From Chalara sp. BL73 (taxonomy: Eukaryota > Ascomycota > Leotiomycetes > Helotiales), in contig CAKJVC010000023.1 of NCBI GenBank assembly GCA_918026815.1, forward strand, positions 1 to 63,823: a DNA stretch of 63,823 nt, read 5' to 3'. Position numbers and translations under genes: made by a program. Shown here in pieces: positions 1-11,526 of this stretch (positions within the stretch are counted from its first letter, which is position 1; every line of letters starts with the position of its first letter). The notes under the pieces were generated by a model that saw nothing but the letters and a program-made list of their open reading frames with translations, made no database searches and had not been told where the DNA came from.

Positions 1-473
1 TGTGATCGTGGTGATTAACATGGAAAAGGAGAAGGCGGATTTCGATAGATTTTGGGCAGAAGTGGCATTGAGTTGTTTTTCTTCTAGATACTGTAATATC
101 TCAGGATAGAACTAGAGAAAACTATGACGATATTGCTCTACAAATGTCAACAGCATACTGAAAAGCGCCACCCCACATCTCTCCCTACCCCTGAACATGT
201 GGGGCCTTAAGCGAAAGGTGCCTCAAAAAGCCATTGAGCTTAAAATAACGCCAAGACCGGAGTTGCCTCAAATTGACAAAAATGACTGCGGCACAGTATA
301 CCCTAACATCGCGTTCTGCCAATGAGAAATGTCCCATCGTGAGAGCCGCCAAGGTAAAGAAATTGTTCTCGAAAAGTGATAAAATGCCGCTGACGTCCAC
401 TCTTTCTGATTCTTTACTTGCATTTGCGCTGTCGTTCGTTTTGTAGGGTTACTAAGTAATAGAAGGCGACAAG

Positions 474-1431
474 ATGTTCGCCATTACAGTCTTTACCTTT
501 ATACTATGCTTAGCAGGACAGGGAGTTGATGCACAAGGACCATGGATCCCAGAACCTTTGCCAGAGGTTACGCCACCAGATGTTGTGAACCTCTTCCTTC
601 AGAATGCTGCAGACGGTGCTGGAGATCTTGTCGCGTCTGTTGTGAATGCTGTGCGTGGTCCTCTCTTCATCCTGTATCTGGTAACCATATCGCTGATATT
701 CATGGCAGGATGCAACAGCAGCAACATACCAGGTCACCTGCAATCCCGAAGCGACTGGCCATGTGGAGAAAGGCTATTGTGGTTACGCCGACTGGGCAAA
801 CCCAATCCTCGTGACACAGGGCGCAAACTTCATGAAATTCAGCTACACCGAAAGGGAGGGAACTTGGTGACTAGTATTTGCTCATCCCCTAAGAACTCAT
901 CCAAAATCTCGCCTAACAAATGACAGCTTGTTATCAGAGTCTTGCGCTTTCGCCGCAACTACAGCCGCAACAGCAATCTGCACAAATTCCTATGGAGATG
1001 GCCAACCACCTTATTCTAATGCATTCACTACGCAGGATCCACTAGAGACAGTAACGTATGATGGCAAGCTGGTCACGATAGAGATGGATGATTATACAGT
1101 GACGATAATGGATCCAACGGCCAGTGCGTATGGCCCGCCACCGTTCATTCCGGTGAAGATCACGGCAGGGCTGGAGAAGTTGAAGGCAACGAGCGGGGTT
1201 GCAGCTTCAACTGGCAGTGTATCGAGTGTGGCGAGCGCAGCCGTACCATCTATAACTACCGCACCTAATGCTAACGCTGCGACAACAAGTCAGAGTCCGA
1301 CATCAACCAGTATCCAGACTGGTGGCTCTGCTCGACTCTCTGGCGCAAGTCCTTGGCAAATCGTCGGCTTGTCCTCATTATTAGGCCTCGGAGCTCTTTC
1401 TAGGAGCCGGGCAGTGCCTTGCTCTTCCTAA
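474..1431 (+). CDS. Ser/Thr-rich secreted protein, probably GPI-anchored
   Basis: Three exons, 474..650, 709..866 and 927..1431, join in frame to 279 residues. Intron 1 (GTGCGT...CAG) ends just before GATGCAAC, exactly as in the paralog downstream; intron 2 has a CTAAC branch and ends in GACAG. Residues 1-20 form a signal peptide (MFAITVFTFILCLAGQGVDA). Cysteine-containing middle exons are followed by a conserved block (PPFIPVKITAGLEKL), a Ser/Thr/Ala-rich stalk and a hydrophobic end (WQIVGLSSLLGLGALS). The protein should be a wall or surface glycoprotein; its function is unknown. Oddity: the hydrophobic tail is followed by RSRAVPCSS, unusual for a GPI signal, and this tail overlaps the start of the next gene. 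I do not recognise the family by name. Confidence 0.75.
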
Positions 1432-2433
1432 CATGCTTTGTGTTTTCCCTTTTCACGGCAAGCTCTGCACAATTCGTACAAGCCTCAAACACTGCTACCG
1501 TCACCAAGACTGATTCGGCGTCCCAAAGCACCGAAACAGTTGTAGTCACATCAACGGCTTTCCCTTCCCTACCTACCCTCACGCCTTTCCCCTCTACGCG
1601 CCGTACCAGAACCGTCGACACTGTGAATAACCCAGCCACACTCCTTGATGCGCCAATTGTAAGTTTTGCGATTGGCGGGGGCATATTAGGCACTGATAAC
1701 TATCGACTCGGAGATGTCTTTGGCTCCATCATTGCAGTTGTAAGCCCTTCTTAATACACACGAATCCAGTTTGAAGACGAGAAATTGATTGGTTGATGTA
1801 GGATGCAACGGCCACAACATACGACATAGGATGTAACAGCTATGCAACTTCAGGAGCTAATGATACGACATATATCAGAAGGTATTGCCCTAGCGGCCTC
1901 CCACATTTCACCATCACCCAAGGCCCCTCTACTATTCACTTCTCCCAAATCGATACCATAACCGAGGAAGGTTCCACGAAGTATATCACCCTTCCTATCC
2001 CCTTAAGCCTCTGCCTCTAACAATCAGCCTATAGCGCTTACACCCGAGCCTGCACATTCACCAACACAGCAACCGTGACTTGCTCGGCAGAGGTCACGCA
2101 GCGCGCAGAGTGGAACGTCGACAGCGAGGGCGTAACGTTCAGGGACCCAATGACCTATAGCGAGTCCACGAGCTGGACCTGGCGGCCGGAAAACAAGACG
2201 GCGCCGTGGATCCCGGTGCAGATTACGGCAGGGCTCGAGAAGCTGTCTGCTTTTGAGGCGAGCCTGACGGCTGGTTCAAGCGCAGGGACAGCTTCGACGC
2301 CGCTACCATCGTCGGCTACCACCGGGGCTGCCCCGGCTGCGAGACGGGTTCTGGAGCTGTTGAGAAGAGTATAGTGTTGAAGGCGTGGGTGGTTTTGGTT
2401 GCTGCATGTGTGGCGGTATGCATTATGCTGTGA
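1419..2433 (+). pseudogene. Tandem paralog of the GPI-type gene, missing start and frameshifted
   Basis: Exons 1419..1739, 1802..1980 and 2035..2374 reproduce the intron positions and phases of the upstream gene (phase 0, then phase 2), and the block APWIPVQITAGLEKL matches PPFIPVKITAGLEKL. The signal-like start (LLFLTCFVFSLFTASSAQ) has no in-frame ATG; a TAG lies 18 bases upstream in frame. Near the 3' end the frame runs out at 2374 (LELLRRV), while a shifted frame reads a hydrophobic GPI-like tail (VLKAWVVLVAACVAVCIML) to a stop at 2433. So both ends are damaged while the middle is preserved. Best read as a recent pseudogene formed when the intergenic DNA between tandem copies was lost. An unseen upstream exon could supply a start, but the overlap with gene 1 argues against it. 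Confidence 0.65.
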
Positions 2434-3280
2434 AGCGCAGCATCTCGATTGTTTTTGTTAGCGAGATGCGACCAACCCTCACATGGGCCTCTAATACCCT
2501 AAAATGTGCCATATATGTCGGGAAGTGAATCGTAGGGAGCTGTATTCGGTACAGAACGCCGGTTCTCTTGTGTTGTAAACAAATCTAACGTACGGCGCTA
2601 TTGGGAGTTTGCTCTAAATGTAATGCCAGGCATGGACTAGAAGCACGAGTCTGATTCAAAGGAGATTATCTTTGAAGAAAAATGTCTTATTGATGTTCTT
2701 GCTGTTGAATGTAAGGCTAACTATATCTATGCTGACGTAGATGCAGAATGAAACAAGAAAAGCCAAACCAGCACGATTATTCCGGAAGCCTGGAAATGTT
2801 CAAGTAAATGAAGTCGTATTTTTGTTACGAGTGGCTTGTGAAGAGTAACCTCAGGAAAAAGGATTAAACACAAGATTTGGGGAGATGGGGTTTCCCTCGA
2901 ATACGCAAGAGATGACCTGGCTGCATCTGTTTTGTCATGTGATAAGGCTCCAGGCGTGGTAAGAACCAAGAATGCATCCTTGCAATACAACGTCTGAAGA
3001 CATGCAGGAATATGATGTCGAATGAGAAATCTCAGACGAGAACTTTGAGGAATGTGTAGGCCAAAGTGGATGCACTCTTCTTGCACGCTTGTGCTTTCCA
3101 CTCACACATGTTAGAATGCGAAAAGTCCAATCCCACGCCATGCCCAGCATGAAAATCGTGCTTTTATTTACAACCATAAAGTCTACATAGTACAATTATT
3201 CGTCCTTTGGCGGCAGTATTGGTGATAGGCCCGTCCTTGGCTCTCTATTACCAATTCCTCATTTGTTCTTGGCGTTTCCA
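2434..3280. other. No supported gene
   Basis: About 850 bases after the GPI pair. Only short open frames without recognisable motifs or codon continuity are seen on either strand. Confidence 0.5.
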
Positions 3281-5186
3281 TTATTGGATCCTCGTTCGTG
3301 TTTTGTTTCTCTCCCAATAGCTCTTCACTTCTTTTTTCCTCTCCCCTTGTTTTCGTTCTGTAATCGTCTGGATCGCCTGCGCCGTCAATTCCTGCCTGAA
3401 CATCCTCTCCAAGACATCCTTCTTTCTCGTCTTATGATCTCCTACGCTAATCAATACGCCTGCAGTGATATTGCATGTAATCGAACAACACAGTATTACG
3501 GTTGTAAGCGCGAATGGCCGCACCTTGTAGCTGATACCCCAAGTGCATGCTCCAAGAGAGATCTGAAGTAGAGAGTGGCAATCCAGGAGCACAACAACCG
3601 CGACAAGTAAACGCAGTGGGAAGGCAAAATGCGTTTCTGTTTCATGTGGCTTGTAAAATGTATGCGAGCGGGAGAACTTTTTCTGATGATGCACAAGCTT
3701 CCGCTGTTGTTCTGGACTCAGCATACTCATCTCGCCAAGCTTTTCTTCCGCACACTCAACATCAACAGTTTGATCATTAACGGTTAGATTCGGAAGATCA
3801 TTGTGGTCTTTTAGCTTTGGGAGAGCCTGCTCTCGCCGGAGACGCCAAGTTAGGTGGTGGTAGTGTGCAATGAAAGACATATGATAGGTGTCGACTGCAC
3901 GAAAAGGTGCGAGCCCATCACCCATGATGGCAAAGAGAGCCACCAGCACACTGTCGATGACGTGGACAATATAATCTTTGCGACCACCCACGTTGATCCA
4001 GCCAATCAAGAATAAGACCCATGCAAGTCCGAAGAGCGTGATAAGAGTTGCATATACAGTTACGAAAAATCCAAGAGCTGTATCATGTCAGCAACGTTAT
4101 GAAAGATGGAATGGAATACTAACGCTTCCGCACATATTGTTTAAATCCCATCCACGATCGTTTTAACTTCTCCTTCCTAGAATGGAGTAAATGGCGCACA
4201 TGATCGTTCAGCTCATCTCTTTCTTCTTTACTCCAGCCTTGAAGCCGTTCTCCATGCGGCAAAACTGCGAAGTGGGAGTCGTCTAATCTTGAGGATAAAG
4301 ATGTCGCTGTGTACGTGCGCCCAATTGTACCTCTCTCAAGCGGTTCTTCTTCAGCCTCTACGGCTGGAGATAGATCTGGGGCGGCAGGCACTGTGCTACG
4401 TGTTGGGTATCTAGAAAGTGTGTATGTAGGTCGACGGTTGACCCAGCTACCGAGATTGGGAACGAATAGGGAATTTTGTACATTATTAAGAGTATTAAGA
4501 GTCGACACCTCTGGGTCTGCACAATGCATTAGCATAGATTGGTAAGGGGAAAACTCTACGTACCAACAGTATCAAGTATATCAATCAATTCTTTTGTCAT
4601 ATTGCGCATTCGCTTCTTCCTCTGTTGTAGATCGCAGGGGCTCGATTCCCTTGTTGCACTGCTCACACCTCGGTCGTCCACCCAGCCCAAAGGTCGGCAG
4701 TCTCAGCATTTGGCCTGCCGCACTCCAATCTTCTGGCCATCGGTCCTCGACTATCTTCGCTCTCCTGTGTTACCAGATTCGCATCCTGCGGGCTCTGCGC
4801 ATTGAAGTATCCTTCTTCTGCTACTTCTGGCATATACCCGGAGTTCCGCAGAGCACCAGTACTATCATGAGTCTGATTCCAAGACCTTGTTGGGTCAGAA
4901 CTACTCCTCCTTCGATTCCCTCTATTACTGTATCCAATTGTCGAGTTTCATGTCGTAAACGGCTAGACCCAGGGCCAGGAGGTACTCCAATTGTGCCCTG
5001 CCCTTGCTCTCGCACTCTAGTTCCGCAGACGCACTCCTCGCAGCGGCTTTCTTGGTATTATGCTGCCTTGTTCTATCACCTGCCCTCCGGAGATGGGTCG
5101 ATCATCAACGCTTCCCGATCGTGGTCGGCCACCAAAGGCTTGCGAGGAGGGAATCCGGCGTATGCGGATGCTTGGTTGCTGCCATG
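3281..5186 (-). CDS. DUF2985-like integral membrane protein
   Basis: Minus-strand exons 4669..about 4960, 4564..4621, 4516..4124 and 4077..3281 join in frame across 46-47 bp introns (GTACGT...GCAG at 4517..4563; GTTAGT...CAG at 4078..4123). The protein has a long polar N-terminus, a helix-rich stretch (RKKRMRNMTKELIDILD), a membrane segment (GFFVTVYATLITLFGLAWVLF), the block LVALFAIMGDGLAPFRAVD typical of fungal DUF2985 proteins, a charged linker, and more membrane segments ahead of a basic C-terminal tail. It is probably a membrane protein of unknown role. The N-terminal part upstream of 4960 is spread over different frames (for example a frame with SAELECESKGRAQLEYLL) and I could not find a clean start; 5186 is only a candidate ATG. 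Either an intron is unresolved or the region carries indels. Confidence 0.55.
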
Positions 5187-5239
5187 ATCCCAGGCCCGAC
5201 GTGCTCGCGGTGGTGATGTATTAGTGATCGTAGTCGTGA

Positions 5240-5560
5240 TTGGGATCTGTGGCCCAGTTGTTACGGTTGTCGTTCGCGGTGCTCCCTGTCTACTCACTAG
5301 CCGCAATACTCTCCCAACTTGTTAACCTAGAGTATCTCGTCATTGCTACTGAGGCCAAGGGGCGCGGTTGGAGGCCGGACATCTCGAATCCTTTACGAGA
5401 AGAGACACACAATATTGCCCGTTGCCTCTTTGAGCAATGTCCTCGCCTAAAAGAGCTCTGCTTGGACCGGGTCCCTTACCCTGAGGTATTTCGGGCTGTT
5501 ACTAACAGGGCCGGCGTGACTAGGTCTTTCGAGCTTGTTGCTAGTCATAAAATTGTATGA
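5240..5560 (+). other. Open frame resembling an LRR/F-box-type fragment
   Basis: A 106-codon frame with the repeat-like strings LVNLEYLVIATEAKGRGW and CPRLKELCLDRVPYPEVF, spaced like leucine-rich repeats of fungal F-box proteins. There is no F-box, and no flanking exons could be joined. It may be a remnant or chance. Confidence 0.2.
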
Positions 5561-6883
5561 CCACGAATGTTTTCTACCAAACCCCCGCTATACGTACAGT
5601 GGATTGCCACGAATTATGGAAATTCACTCCGATCGGCAGATAAGACTCAGTCTTATAGCCGAGACAACTACTTAAGGGGAGATTAGTATAACGATATATA
5701 GTCTTAAGATTAGCCTCGCCAATACGTATTCCGAATCATCTGGATCTTGAATCATTTATTGTCGTGGTGCTGCAGTTCTGCTAGTCGGTGTGAGATAATT
5801 CATCTAATTAGCAGCAACTAATTCTAAAACAAAGAGTGGAAGTGATGCGCGCAAGTATGGCGATAATAGAGGTGAAAAGGGAGAGCAGAGCGCAATAACA
5901 AAGCCATGGCCGTCGAGCTAGTTCTCAAGTACATCAAGCAGTTGAAGAAAGAGCTTGAGGATGCGAACAAGAGGATTGAAGAAGCGGAAAGGAAGCTTAA
6001 GTTAAATCGATGACATATTTGTGGGATCTTTGATCGTTCTCTAGCAATCGGGAATCACGATACTTATTGAAGACATGTCCACTCCGGGGACCTTCAGGCA
6101 GGGATAGCCATCGATCAGCTCGATCAATAATATGATGTCCATTTATATGTGTCCTTGGGCTAACTACTCCTACTAAAACATTCATTGTCTGTCTAAATTC
6201 TCTTGAGCTTTATATCTCTCCAATTATCGTTTTGAAGCACGTTGAATTGGAGAGATGGCTTGTACACACCAATATTGCTCTAAGATCGAAGACACTGAGC
6301 TTTTGCAACAAAAGAACGTTTTAGTCGACTGCGAAGTGGCGTAATCATCCTCCAACTACGATGGGTTCGCGCTTTCTATCGCGAGCCTCGAGGGCTTTGA
6401 GCTTTGAGCCAGGCTCCGCTGAGAGTCAGGTGAGCCACACTCACTGAGTAACAGTTATGGAGCAGTGATGGTTTCCTTGTCGACCTGAGACGACGTCTAT
6501 CGGGATCGTTGGCTTGTTTGCCCCTCCCTCGACTCAGACAATGATCTTGTTATCCTTACAGCTCTGGGTGTGCGCGAACGGCAGGCTCTTCAGCTGCATA
6601 ATCTCCTGCTCTATCTCTTCTAGCGCACCCTTTTTAATCACATCGTCTGCGCTATATGCATGACACTTCTCTTGCAAGTCGTCGATCCACTTGTTCGGTT
6701 CTGTAAGCCCGTCACACCACCCACCGCAGGCGTTTATTCACATCCAACATGACATGCTTCCGTTGCTTTAGATCAAAGTTGCATCCCCTGTAGTCGCCTG
6801 CCGGATGGGGCTATGCGCTCTGGTTCGTTGTGGGTCTTGCCCGCTCACCAGAAGCTCAAAATATGAAGACCAAGTCCCTATCA
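5561..6883. other. Gene-poor stretch with one tiny coiled-coil ORF
   Basis: About 1.3 kb without a supported gene. A 35-codon frame at 5906..6013 (starts MAVELVLKYIKQLKKELED) is Lys/Glu-rich and would form a coiled coil. It could be a lone exon or chance. Nothing else is recognised. Confidence 0.3.
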
Positions 6884-9397
6884 TCATTGAACAATGAAGG
6901 TATCTTTATCCCACCCAAACCATTTCTCCATTCGTCTTCCTATTGACCTCAGCATGACCGAGTCAATCTTAGCAATTGGGTGCGGCTTATGGAAGACGAT
7001 CTTACCAGACCAGCCTCTCTCCCAATCATCTGGCTCAAAGATCACAGCAGAGCCGCTGCTTTGCCGAGCGGAGAAACCCGCGTCTGCCATTGCGGTGACG
7101 AAGGCGTCCCAATCGACAGTCTTGGCAGTCGATTCTGGGTTTGTGCTGAACATGCCGTTTAAGATTGTGTATGCTTTTTGCCTGACTGGCATAGGCGGGA
7201 GAGATTCGGGTCCATCCTCGAGACTGAGTGTCTCTACGGAGGGCATCGAGACTGGCTGCTGAGCGCGCCGCTTCATTTTGGTGCTTTCTTCGGCAAACTT
7301 CGGTGCGGATGGCCGTTCACGTCCCCACACTCTTTGCGCGACGAACTCGCCGAGCTTGGGCAGGTGTTTGGGGACGCTCGATGGCCTTTCAACATCGAGT
7401 ATTTCCTGTCGTTCGGACCGGAGCTTCTGTATAAATTCGGGTTGTGATCGCGCTGATATTAAAAGGGTGGCCAGCTCAATGTCTTCTGGTGAAAAATTGC
7501 ACAATTTCATGTATTGCGTGTTGACGTCTTGCAGTCTTGACCAAAATACATTCTGCGAGTTTTGGATGGCATCAAAACACTGTAAGCGCATTTTATCAGA
7601 TATCCTGCCAAGACTTCCTCGTGCATCATATGCATCCATAAACTCGAGGAGAAGTTGAGTCAGACCACCCGAAGTCCCGAACTTTTGCACCAGTAGATCA
7701 TCAGCTCTCGCAGATCTCACAAAGCGGAAGTGCCTTGAAGTGCTGACGCTTCTGAGCTCTTTGACCGAGAGCCGGTGACCTGGCCCAAGCCGGTGGAATT
7801 GTACTGCAGAAAACACCTCATCAAGGGCGGCGTAGTTCGAAAGTTGAGCGTACAATCGCTCGTCCATTTGAGCCCTCTCTTCTTTGGAGCAGCTGGCAAG
7901 ATATTCGTCCAAGAATGCGAATACCATACTTGCTGGGTACTTTACTCTATCTTCAGGGGGTCGACCAAGTTCGTGACACACCAGTATAGTGTCTGTGACT
8001 CGAAAAAGATGCTGTCCCAAAATCCATCCTTTCGTTTTCCATGCTTCAATCGCCACCTCAAGTTACCCGACGATTGATCGAATTCGTAAAGATCCCGAAA
8101 TCCAGAACGGATGGGAAAGCTATCTTGAATGATTTTCTCTGAATTTTGAATTTGTTGTGACAGGCTCATCTCTAGTGACTGAAGTGCAATGTCGTACTCT
8201 GAAGGAAGATGCGTCCCAGTGCCAGAACATATCTCATCGCCATACCTGATTCGCAATAGTTTGAGTGTCTCGCAGTCTTCCAATATCCACTTCCACGTTG
8301 CATAACTTCCGTTGTCCATGATTATTTCGGTGAGGGCTTGGGTGTGAGCGTCTTGCTCCCGGCCCAGAAGATTACGTTTGAGTGGTATTGCTGAGACGGC
8401 TGTCCGAATCACTCTGCGCATGTATGAGGCGTCAGTTTGCATTAACCAGATGTGATCGCCCAGTTCATTGACTCTTGCTCGAGCTAATGAAATAACATCG
8501 ACATCAAATTTTGGCGGTTCGGAAATGGCTGATTGATATATGCCGACCAAATCTCAAGGTGACCAGATCTTTTGAAGTCAAGTCTTGGGATGTGTGGAGG
8601 AACAAGGCCATAGTCTGCATGTTGTACCTCGATGCTCTGATCCAGACCTTTGGTCAATTCGTCTACGACCGAGCAGAGAAAGGCAAGCAACATATCCTGT
8701 GCTGCCAAAAGGAGTTGGCCCCGTGGAAAGCCGATGATGTCCAGTCGATGGGCTGCATTCTCTTTCCAAGAAACCAGCTCTCCATAATTTGGCCCAGACA
8801 TGACCACACGTAAGGGAGAGAAAAGGATATCAAGAAACCCCTGGTTATATCCGAAGACGAGATTCGCCATATCGTGTGGTGCCCATTGTTCCGGTGTGAA
8901 CCGAGCCCGGTTGTATAAAAGCCCAAGCAGCCTAGCAGGATCGTTCTTCAAAGATTCAACATCCAACCAGGGAAGCAACCAAGTCATGCGAGATTCGCGG
9001 GCCTCTTCCCAATGGTGAGTTGATTTATCGTTGATAAATCTTGGGACCACCCACTGCTTGGTTTCCAATGCTGGTTGCGCAGCTAACAAAAATGCAGCTC
9101 TCTTATGTCATCCGTAAGGCTGATTGTTGCTCGGAATTTCGAAATTGCTGGTCGCAGATGGAACATTCGCAAGGTCCGGGAACTACCTCTCTTGGAGGAG
9201 GCTTGGGACGCGTGGGATCGAGCGAGTAGGCTATTCCTTCTTCGGTCATGTTCGAGGCAAGCTGATGGAGTCGTTGGACGACCTCGAACTGTTCGAGATC
9301 GTGCTGACTGTTTGAGAGGGTTAGTATACTCTAACGGTGAGTCGTGCGGTTGGGTAACATACAGCTCTGCCTGGGTTGGGGTGGTTTGACGAGGCAT
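6884..9397 (-). pseudogene. Large fungal protein ending in a HicA/YcfA-like fold, split by frameshifts
   Basis: A likely first exon (ATG at 9397, MPRQTTPTQAEL) is spliced over intron 9308..9362, which has GTATGT, a TACTAAC branch and CAG. The next part contains a small CxxC motif (CECSICDQQF). Coding potential then runs through three frames: to about 8510, on to about 7958, and to the stop at 6884. No good splice sites fall at the switches. At two of them one extra base in a run would restore the frame (A5 at 9088..9092, G5 at 7956..7960); the one near 8512..8525 also needs one base. The C-terminal ~75 residues (GFSARQSSGSAVIFEPDDW, then IVFHKPHP, then MEKWFGWDKDTF) resemble the HicA/YcfA double-stranded-RNA-binding-like fold seen in some fungal proteins. 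The family resembles fungal 'ipa'-type proteins (recalled, unverified). Role unknown. Sequencing error is the main alternative to a pseudogene. Confidence 0.55.
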
Positions 9398-10291
9398 CTC
9401 GAGGCTCCTCGAGGCTCGAAAGTTAGATTACAATGGTATAGGTGTATGGGTTGATTCATGTGCATGCCGAGATAGATATCTGGGCTGTTCGGATGCAACT
9501 GTCTACACAAAGCAGCAGCGTCCGTGATTGCTCTTGATAGAAGGTCATCATTTTATTCTGCTGATGCTCTCCGTCCCGCACTAACTTAGGAGGTTTCCCT
9601 GGGCAACCGCCCAATTAACATAGAAACCTGTGACTTGATTTGAGTGACGTGGTGAGTCACTACCCTATGGCACGGTCGTGCCACTGTTTTTATATGAAGA
9701 GCTGTCACCCAAATTGAATACAGTAGAAGAGTAGTTCAGTCTCAACAGGTTATGAGACCGGTTGATTTTATCGTGCTTCGAACTCGGTATACAGAACAGT
9801 TTTCGTCAAGTATTGACGTTTGATAGCAAAAAGACCCGGTGCTATGGGCAAGAAGGATTAAAGGAACTATCCTCGATGGGAGGGAGTCCTTCGACAGCTG
9901 GAGGATGGATCTCGACGACAGTTTGTTGAGCGACGATCTTATGAGCTAACTTATGTTACTACTGAGGCAAAAGTACAAATATCTTAATGCCGGTCGCAAA
10001 ACAACGACTTCGACGCTGGCTACGGGAAGCTCGACTGGTCGTCCATTGATAACTTTATGTCATCGGCTTTAGCTAACTTATAAGTTATGGCATCGGATGT
10101 TTGATTGAAGCAGCCGCAGGATACTGACCTCGAATCGCGTATTAAAATTTAAATTACCTGAAAACGCACAGACCACTGTACTGCTGCAGCGCCCCGAAGA
10201 CCCATAGTATTAGCAAAAGGGAACAACCTCATTATTTACCTTGCGAAGGGTACGTCGTCAATCCTCAGTCACCCCAAATCAACTTGTAAAA
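9398..10291. other. Intergenic, no supported gene
   Basis: About 0.9 kb between divergently transcribed genes. It presumably holds both promoters. I see no repeat or ORF with recognisable content. Confidence 0.4.
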
Positions 10292-11016
10292 ATGCAGTTT
10301 TTTGAGCCCTTTACACCTTATGAACTATTGGTCACTATACTAATGTGCGATGGCCATATAGAGGAAGCTCAGCAATCGAAAGCTCGCAAGAAGACCGACT
10401 TTCTGATCACACTTTCTTCAGTCATCGCCGGTGCTGCGGCGACAGCATACGGAGGTGCAACGAACGAGGTTCAGCAAAAGTTCAGAAGCGTCATTGGGGC
10501 TTGGAGAGAGTGTCATGTGTTCGAGATACCTATTCAAGAGGCTATCGAAGCCCGCATCGATGGTTTGTGATCATCCATACACCTGATTCCAGTTCTCACG
10601 AAATTACAGAGCTTGACAAGAATAGATCTACTCGTGGAAAGGGAGGGCTACTAGGAAGCTCCCTCATTTCAAAAGCCAGCGGCTCTATAACCCCAGAACT
10701 TGCACCCCTTGTCGCCCCTCAGCAGGCTATCTCAAAGCTAGTTCTCTCCAGCAAGACTTCAGTTAGTGTCGCCAATCAACACTATGACAAGCTCACCAAT
10801 CCCAACGTTGCCTCACCATCAGCTCCAGTCCACGCCGCCCGCTTGAACGGCCTTCTGAAGACGCTCGCAAATGCCGAAGGTGCTGTTGCAGAATATATTA
10901 GAGCTCGAAAGCTTCTTATCGAACGACTCGAAAGCTTCCTCAGTACTAACCGTGCTGCTCTCGCCGATGAAGGAGTTAAGTTCGCCTTCTGGGAAAACAT
11001 TCTACGCAAGAGTTGA
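10292..11016 (+). CDS. Hypothetical helical protein
   Basis: Two exons, 10292..10562 and 10610..11016, are joined by a 47-bp intron (GTTTGT...TTACAG, phase 1) and give 225 residues. The ATG at 10292 sits in a good context (AAAAATGC). An N-terminal segment with a short hydrophobic stretch (LITLSSVIAGAAATAYGG) is followed by a Ser-rich linker and a C-terminal helical region (LNGLLKTLANAEGAVAEYI, then FAFWENILRKS). I do not recognise the family. The clean splice that restores a frame of the same composition supports a real gene. Confidence 0.55.
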
Positions 11017-11526
11017 CATAATTCACAGTGTTTTTTCGAATCAATCTCATTTTTTGGATCAAGTTTGCAGTGACTTTTTTTTCACAGTATACCCTTGCTT
11101 TAACGAAGCCACCTCCTTTCGAGTACACTCCTTTCCGTGCATCAAGGCAATTTCAAATACGAAAAGCATATATGGCTCTTGCTCGAGAATGATACTCTCC
11201 AAGTTTCGACCTCTTAGTACTAACATCATCTTTGGAATGATGGCGTGACCGACGCGCTGAAGATCTTCTGGCGTTTCTGTACTTATATCAAACGGGGTGA
11301 AAACAGGAAGTATTTGAGAGGCCGGCTTTAATTATCGCATGATGTGCAAAATTAGTAGACCCCATTTTGATGTCTGTTTTGATATCTGTAAACATTCAAC
11401 TCATTACGTAATATATCTAGACGTAACGAAGAGCCGTCGTACTAATTGTATGTATTCAAAGGAATATAAACATCGCTATCATACCAAACTCTCTGCGAGA
11501 CATCAAACGTGATCTTCTAAAACTAA
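11017..11526. other. Intergenic, no supported gene
   Basis: About 500 bases between convergent genes. No ORF or repeat worth naming is seen. Confidence 0.4.

Noticed and set aside
4309..5216. Several plus-strand ORFs over the DUF2985 gene
   Set aside because: They lie opposite spliced minus-strand exons with better composition and splice sites.
8487..8560. An intron to explain the frame switch near 8512..8525
   Set aside because: Possible GT/AG pairs give introns under 40 bp without a branch site; a one-base loss explains it more simply.
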